From Planctomycetaceae bacterium (GTDB taxonomy: Bacteria; Planctomycetota; Planctomycetia; Pirellulales; Pirellulaceae): a stretch of DNA of 49,067 nt. Below, in pieces: positions 45,176-49,067 of this stretch (position 1 is its first letter; each line of letters opens with the position of its first letter). The translations under genes and the position numbers were made by a program. Under the pieces are notes generated by a model. It was not told the DNA's origin. It saw only the letters and a program-made list of their open reading frames with translations, and ran no database searches. The DNA lies in contig JABJJO010000162.1 in NCBI GenBank assembly GCA_018660825.1, positions 1-49,067 on the forward strand. The letters run 5' to 3'.

Positions 45176-46279
45176 CTACTTACTCCACACCCCACGTAGC
45201 AAATTGGAATAGGTAAGTGGTTCGCGATTTTCTAGGCCGATTGGAGCGGAAGTTAGAATAACTCCGTATATTTCGCTTTTGGGGTCAACCCACAGCAGAG
45301 TCCCCGTTGCACCCCAATGTCCATAGGCGTCCGGAGGTAGCATGCTACCGAATCCCCGAGGATGGCTTGGCCAATTGAGTTGCCAACCAAGACCCCACGG
45401 GGTTGAGCGAGCGGTCGACGGTTCAATATGAGGCAGAGTTACAAGTTGGTTTGTTGTCATTGTCTTGAGGATGTTGGGATGTAAGATGCCCGGTTCGCCA
45501 GCAGCAATCATTAGCAGGTGTCGAAGAAAAACGGCTAGATCGTTTGCGGAGGCCATCATACCGCCCCAAGGTGCTCCTAAATCGCGCCAGTACTTGCTGT
45601 TCCATCCCCACGGCGCGTCGCCAGGTTGCGGTTCGACCTCGCATTGGACTTGAAATTGTTTCTTGAGGGGTTGGGCGCCATTTGCTGTGGTTCCCAGTTG
45701 GGAATGGTGCATACCGAGTTGTTTGAAAATGTTTGCATGCAAGAACTGGCCAATCGTGTCGCCGGTAGTGCGCTCGATAACAGTGGCGAGGGCCAGAATA
45801 CCCATGCTTTGGTAACTCAATCGAGTTCCAGGCTTAAAACGCAGTTTGGCTTGAGCGGTGCCTGCCATGAACTCGGATAATGGAGCATGTGCTTTGCGCA
45901 ATTCTTCATTATTGGTCAACATGTCTGGTAGACCAGAGGTGTGGGTCAATAAGTGAATTAGTCGAATGGATCGTTTGTCGCTCGTTTCAAATTCAGGCAG
46001 ATATTTACAGGCACGGTCACTCAACCTAACAAGACCTCTTTGCACAAGCATCATAAAGGCCGTGGCGATAAACGGTTTGGTGGGAGATGCGATGAGGAAT
46101 GAACTATTTACTTCGATGGGCGATGATTCGTTTTCGTCGTGGTACCCACCGACCAGAGAGCTCTGCTGACCCTCTCGATTTCCGGTTGTGATGGCGAACG
46201 CGCGAGGTGAGCCTTGCTCGTGCGACAATTGTACAGCGCTGCGGAGACTGTCAAAAGCTTCTTCGTCATAAAGATCCAT
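45176..46279 (-). CDS. Serine beta-lactamase-like hydrolase
   Basis: A 367-aa protein of the class C beta-lactamase/penicillin-binding-protein fold. S65-P-T-K68 is the SxxK catalytic motif, SYQSMG supplies the Tyr of YxN (here Y-x-S), and HWGATGT is at the site of the third motif. There is no signal peptide, so it is probably cytoplasmic and an esterase or amidase rather than a resistance enzyme. It lies 12 bp downstream of tctA on the same strand. Confidence 0.8.
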   Translation of the reverse strand: MDLYDEEAFDSLRSAVQLSHEQGSPRAFAITTGNREGQQSSLVGGYHDENESSPIEVNSSFLIASPTKPFIATAFMMLVQRGLVRLSDRACKYLPEFETSDKRSIRLIHLLTHTSGLPDMLTNNEELRKAHAPLSEFMAGTAQAKLRFKPGTRLSYQSMGILALATVIERTTGDTIGQFLHANIFKQLGMHHSQLGTTANGAQPLKKQFQVQCEVEPQPGDAPWGWNSKYWRDLGAPWGGMMASANDLAVFLRHLLMIAAGEPGILHPNILKTMTTNQLVTLPHIEPSTARSTPWGLGWQLNWPSHPRGFGSMLPPDAYGHWGATGTLLWVDPKSEIYGVILTSAPIGLENREPLTYSNLLRGVWSK

Positions 46280-46291
46280 GTGTTGAGGCCT

Positions 46292-47845
46292 CTACTGAGT
46301 GGCGGATATGGGATGACTAGTCGTTGCTCGACGAATTGTGAGCCCGAATGAAAGTAAGATGCAAATAACTAGCGATGAAAAAAGCACGATATCGATTGTC
46401 GACTGAAACGCATTTGAAAAATCACCCTGCGCGGAAATCATGCCCTGACGAAAATAGGTTTCGACTTTTGGGCCAAGAATCATTCCAAGAATCAACGGAG
46501 CGAGAGGCACTTTTCGGCTTTCTAAGAATACACCTAATAAACCGAAGCCAAACATGATCCAGACGTCGAACGGGTTGTTGTTCATCGCATAGGCGCCGAC
46601 GACTGAGAAGATAACCACGCAACTCAAAACGATTGCGCGGGGGAGCCGCATGAACTTCCCAAATAATAAAATACCAACAAGCCCAGCGGGGATGAGCAGC
46701 AGTTGAGTGATCATAGCGATGGCGAAAATGAAATTTGCGCCACCACCGGAAAATAGTTCGGGTCCGGGCGTGATGTCGTAGGTGAGAAAAGCGCCTAATA
46801 CAATGGCGGTTACTGCGTCTCCGGGCACGCCGAAAACGAGAGCGGGAATCCAAGCGGCGGCTACGGCGGCATTGTTAGCGCTGGTGGGGGCGATTACCCC
46901 CTTCCAGATGCCACTGCCAAACTTCGCCTGCTCCACTGGCTTGGCGGTCTTGTGTGCGATACCGTAAGCGCCCCAAGCAGCAATGTCCGCGCCGGCACCT
47001 GGTAGTCCTCCGATTACGGTACCGGTGACTACCGATTGCGCGATGGTGGGTGTGTTGGCGGCAATGATCTGCAGGGACTCTCGGACTTTAAAGGGACTAT
47101 CGTCTGCAAGACCCGAGGAGGAGTCGTCGTGGTTGGTTTCCTGATCGATGGTCGCAGCAGTTCCCGCGGGGTTGTATCTGTAAACCGCGCGGATTACTTC
47201 CGAGATGCCAAATAAACCGATCATTGCAGGTATGAAACTTAGGCCGGTACTAAGGTCGGAATTACCGAACATATATCGTTCTTGGTAGGTCGTTACATCA
47301 TTACCGACGGTCGCAAGAAGCACGCCAAAAATAGCGGCGAGTGCTCCAAGAAGCTTGTAGTTGCCACTGGATACAGTGACGCCAAGTGTTAATCCGAGGA
47401 GACATAACCAAAAATATTCAAAGCTGCTGAATAGCAATGCAAGTTTAGCGAGTTGGGGGGCGACTGACATCAAGATCACCACGCCTAGCACTCCTCCTAG
47501 TGCGCTACACAACAGATTGATAAGTAGCGTTTGGTTCCCCTTGCCTTTTTTGGCTAATTGATGGGCATCTAGCGTGGCTGCTGCCGAGGCAGGTGTGCCG
47601 GGGATGCGGAGGAAGGTGGCGGGAATATCGCCAGCGAAAATTGCGGTAAAGCTAACACCAATTACCATCGCAAGCGCCGCTTCCTTGGGAAGGTTATAGG
47701 AAAGGGGGATAACTAGCGCAACGGCCATTGTCGCAGTGAGCCCTGGGGTGGATCCGACGAAGATGCCAAAAATCATCGCCAAGATCCAAGGGACGAGGAT
47801 CTCCAGCGTAAACAGGTCTTGGAGGATTTCAATTAGGTCGGACAT
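46292..47845 (-). CDS. tctA: Tripartite tricarboxylate transporter, large membrane subunit
   Basis: A 517-aa inner-membrane protein with about 12 helices that moves carboxylates delivered by TctC. The family motif GIFVGSTPGLTATMAVAL lies near the N terminus. A second inverted repeat shows GGLPGAGADIAAWGAYG. A hydrophilic loop of about 30 residues (TIDQETNHDDSSSGLAD) separates the halves. It follows tctB by 6 bp. Confidence 0.92.
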   Translation of the reverse strand: MSDLIEILQDLFTLEILVPWILAMIFGIFVGSTPGLTATMAVALVIPLSYNLPKEAALAMVIGVSFTAIFAGDIPATFLRIPGTPASAAATLDAHQLAKKGKGNQTLLINLLCSALGGVLGVVILMSVAPQLAKLALLFSSFEYFWLCLLGLTLGVTVSSGNYKLLGALAAIFGVLLATVGNDVTTYQERYMFGNSDLSTGLSFIPAMIGLFGISEVIRAVYRYNPAGTAATIDQETNHDDSSSGLADDSPFKVRESLQIIAANTPTIAQSVVTGTVIGGLPGAGADIAAWGAYGIAHKTAKPVEQAKFGSGIWKGVIAPTSANNAAVAAAWIPALVFGVPGDAVTAIVLGAFLTYDITPGPELFSGGGANFIFAIAMITQLLLIPAGLVGILLFGKFMRLPRAIVLSCVVIFSVVGAYAMNNNPFDVWIMFGFGLLGVFLESRKVPLAPLILGMILGPKVETYFRQGMISAQGDFSNAFQSTIDIVLFSSLVICILLSFGLTIRRATTSHPISATQ

Positions 47846-47851
47846 AGTGGG

Positions 47852-48397
47852 TTAGTAAGGTAAATCCCAGCGGCCAGTTGGGAGGAGTATCCCGAGGAGC
47901 TTAATAAAGACTAAGTAGACAGTTGCGACGCAGGCAGTGGTGGCCAATAGGGTATGGCGCCACGAGACCCCGAAACATTTCATCGAAGTAATACCAAAGG
48001 CGAACGAGGCTAGCCCGAAACCGATTTGGGACACACCGTAGATATATACACCGATGACGGCAACGCCAAGGAGTGCCTGTTGCAGTGATCGCGTCGTGGA
48101 ACGGGGCCCGGCGTTTTGACGAGTAACGTCTGGGCCCTCGGTGGGTTTGGGAACAGCGGGGGTTCGTCGAACCAACAATAACTGGACCGCTTGGGTGGCG
48201 CTCAAGAGTATCAGTGCGACGGAGCACAGCAGACAAATCGCCGCGGGCCCCGGGTCATGTTTGTCCTGGACAATGGCGGTCTTTATTTGCGTTGCGCCAA
48301 GGTAGAAAGTAATTCCGATGAGCATCCAAAATGCGGGTAGTAGCCAATTAGATTTAGGCGGGCTGCCGGCGGTGTGGTTTGGCTCAACGGTGGACAC
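47852..48397 (-). CDS. tctB: Tripartite tricarboxylate transporter, small membrane subunit
   Basis: From GTG 48397 the product is 181 aa. GGGGA about 9 nt upstream lies in the end of tctC, whose stop is 2 bp before it. The longer frame would overlap tctC. Four hydrophobic helices are visible (WLLPAFWMLIGITFYLG, AICLLCSVALILLSATQAVQLL, LLGVAVIGVYIYGVSQIGFGLASF, TLLATTACVATVYLVFIKLLG), with a Pro/Arg-rich loop in the middle. This fits TctB, the small partner of TctA. Confidence 0.85.
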   Translation of the reverse strand: MSTVEPNHTAGSPPKSNWLLPAFWMLIGITFYLGATQIKTAIVQDKHDPGPAAICLLCSVALILLSATQAVQLLLVRRTPAVPKPTEGPDVTRQNAGPRSTTRSLQQALLGVAVIGVYIYGVSQIGFGLASFAFGITSMKCFGVSWRHTLLATTACVATVYLVFIKLLGILLPTGRWDLPY

Positions 48398-48399
48398 AA

Positions 48400-49067
48400 C
48401 TATTTTTCCCCATAGTGCTTGGTCACGTCGGACCATTGGCTATCTTGGTCAGCGAGAAACTTAAGGAAATTGTCGCCGATCCTAATCTCAATGCCGAAGC
48501 CTTGCGTCTCCATGAAATTTGTGAAGTCAGTAGATCGAGCGATTTCTTGGGTGACGGCGATGAGTTTGTCAACGATCATGGGCGGGGTATCGATTTGCAC
48601 TGCGAGCCCACGCCAGCCGATACAAGTCCAGTCAATGTGGGCTTCTTTGAGGGTGGGAATGTCGGGGAAGCCAGGTGTACGGTCCGCGGACATAACGACG
48701 ATGCACTTGAGGGTTCCATTTTTGATTTGTAGTGCAGCTTCGGGGACGCTGCAGCACACGGCGTCAAGATGCCCACCTAGTAGTTGCTGCAATGATTCTG
48801 CGGAGCCTTGAGTAGGAACCCAGATGGTGTCATTTTTGGTGAGACCGGCTGCTTGTAGCATGCCGACGCGGGCGAGGTCCCATGCGCCGCCAGTAGCGGT
48901 GCCGGACATTTTGATAGTGCCTGGGCTGGTCCGTATAGCAGCAAGAAATTGGTCGATAGTGTTCCAAGGGGAATCTTTAGCTACGATAATAGCCGCCGGG
49001 TCGCCGTTCATTTGCAACAGTGGTATGTAGTCTTTATAGGTTTTGCTGGTGATGCCTAGCTGATGCA
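48400..49067 (-). CDS. tctC: Tripartite tricarboxylate transporter solute-binding protein, 5' end outside window
   Basis: The frame stays open to the window edge, so the N terminus (signal peptide and first lobe) is missing. Seen residues include YIPLLQMNGDPAAIIVAKDSPW, PGTIKMSGTATGGAWDLARV, GSAESLQQLLGGHLDAVCCS and a C-terminal WRGLAVQIDTPPMIVDKL region, all in the order of the Bug/TctC periplasmic binding family. It binds a carboxylate and hands it to TctAB. The ligand is not clear. Confidence 0.88.
   Translation of the reverse strand, partial: HQLGITSKTYKDYIPLLQMNGDPAAIIVAKDSPWNTIDQFLAAIRTSPGTIKMSGTATGGAWDLARVGMLQAAGLTKNDTIWVPTQGSAESLQQLLGGHLDAVCCSVPEAALQIKNGTLKCIVVMSADRTPGFPDIPTLKEAHIDWTCIGWRGLAVQIDTPPMIVDKLIAVTQEIARSTDFTNFMETQGFGIEIRIGDNFLKFLADQDSQWSDVTKHYGEK

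Overview
The window looks like chromosome from an uncultured planctomycete, most likely a marine relative of the Pirellulales. This is inferred from gene content, not from a marker phylogeny. Pointers are a DUF1571 secreted protein, a Ser/Thr kinase with a very large exported C-terminal region, an FHA-GAF histidine kinase, a C-X4-CH haem-type planctomycete protein, a PmoA-like (DUF6807-type) protein, an exported sulfatase, and LpxC/LpxA/Skp showing a diderm envelope. Codon use is mixed and no insertion sequence, phage, CRISPR array, tRNA or rRNA gene was seen.

The most notable feature is at the left edge (100-453). It is a 117-codon gene for a small ArsC/Spx-like thioredoxin-fold protein whose reading frame is interrupted once, by TGA at codon 14. 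That is exactly where the first cysteine of the CxTC redox motif is expected. A 6-bp stem with a GUU loop lies 23 nt after the TGA, within the published geometry of a bacterial SECIS element. I read it as a selenoprotein with a U-x-x-C active site. Ordinary ORF calling misses it.

Layout: 525-2427 (+) membrane protein and an aldose-1-epimerase-like enzyme. 2537-14522 (-) small haem-type protein, POT transporter and Ser/Thr kinase, sulfatase, RsgA, FtsH, and a CX4CH protein. 14788-16994 (+) acylphosphatase and ABC-2-like permease. 17030-20551 (-) envelope operon skp-lpxC-lpxA-Gfo/Idh/MocA oxidoreductase. 20881-22971 (-) M28 peptidase with PDZ. 23269-25008 (+) FHA-GAF histidine kinase. 25044-25712 (-) metallo-hydrolase. 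25985-28240 (+) DUF1571 protein, a structured intergenic RNA region, a 66-aa membrane peptide and a nitrilase-family amidase. 28246-30221 (-) glycosyltransferase and rsmH. 30473-31534 (+) queA. 31541-33404 (-) Nudix protein and cysteine desulfurase. 33720-36272 (+/-) A-type Fe-S carrier, CbiE/CbiT fusion and two small proteins. 36290-39167 PIG-L/BshB1-like deacetylase, response regulator, and a Xer recombinase with a 74-aa partner. 39493-41636 (+) sucCD. 41633-42196 (-) glycine-zipper lipoprotein. 42378-49067 a sugar/organic-acid block: SMP-30 lactonase-like protein, PmoA-like protein, HpaI-type aldolase, serine beta-lactamase-like hydrolase and a TctABC tripartite carboxylate transporter, with TctC cut by the window edge.

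Most of the window is housekeeping (ribosome maturation, tRNA modification, proteolysis, lipid A, TCA cycle, Fe-S assembly) mixed with planctomycete-type regulatory and catabolic genes. Many starts had to be moved inward from the longest ORF to a ribosome-binding site. Several of these are GTG or TTG.
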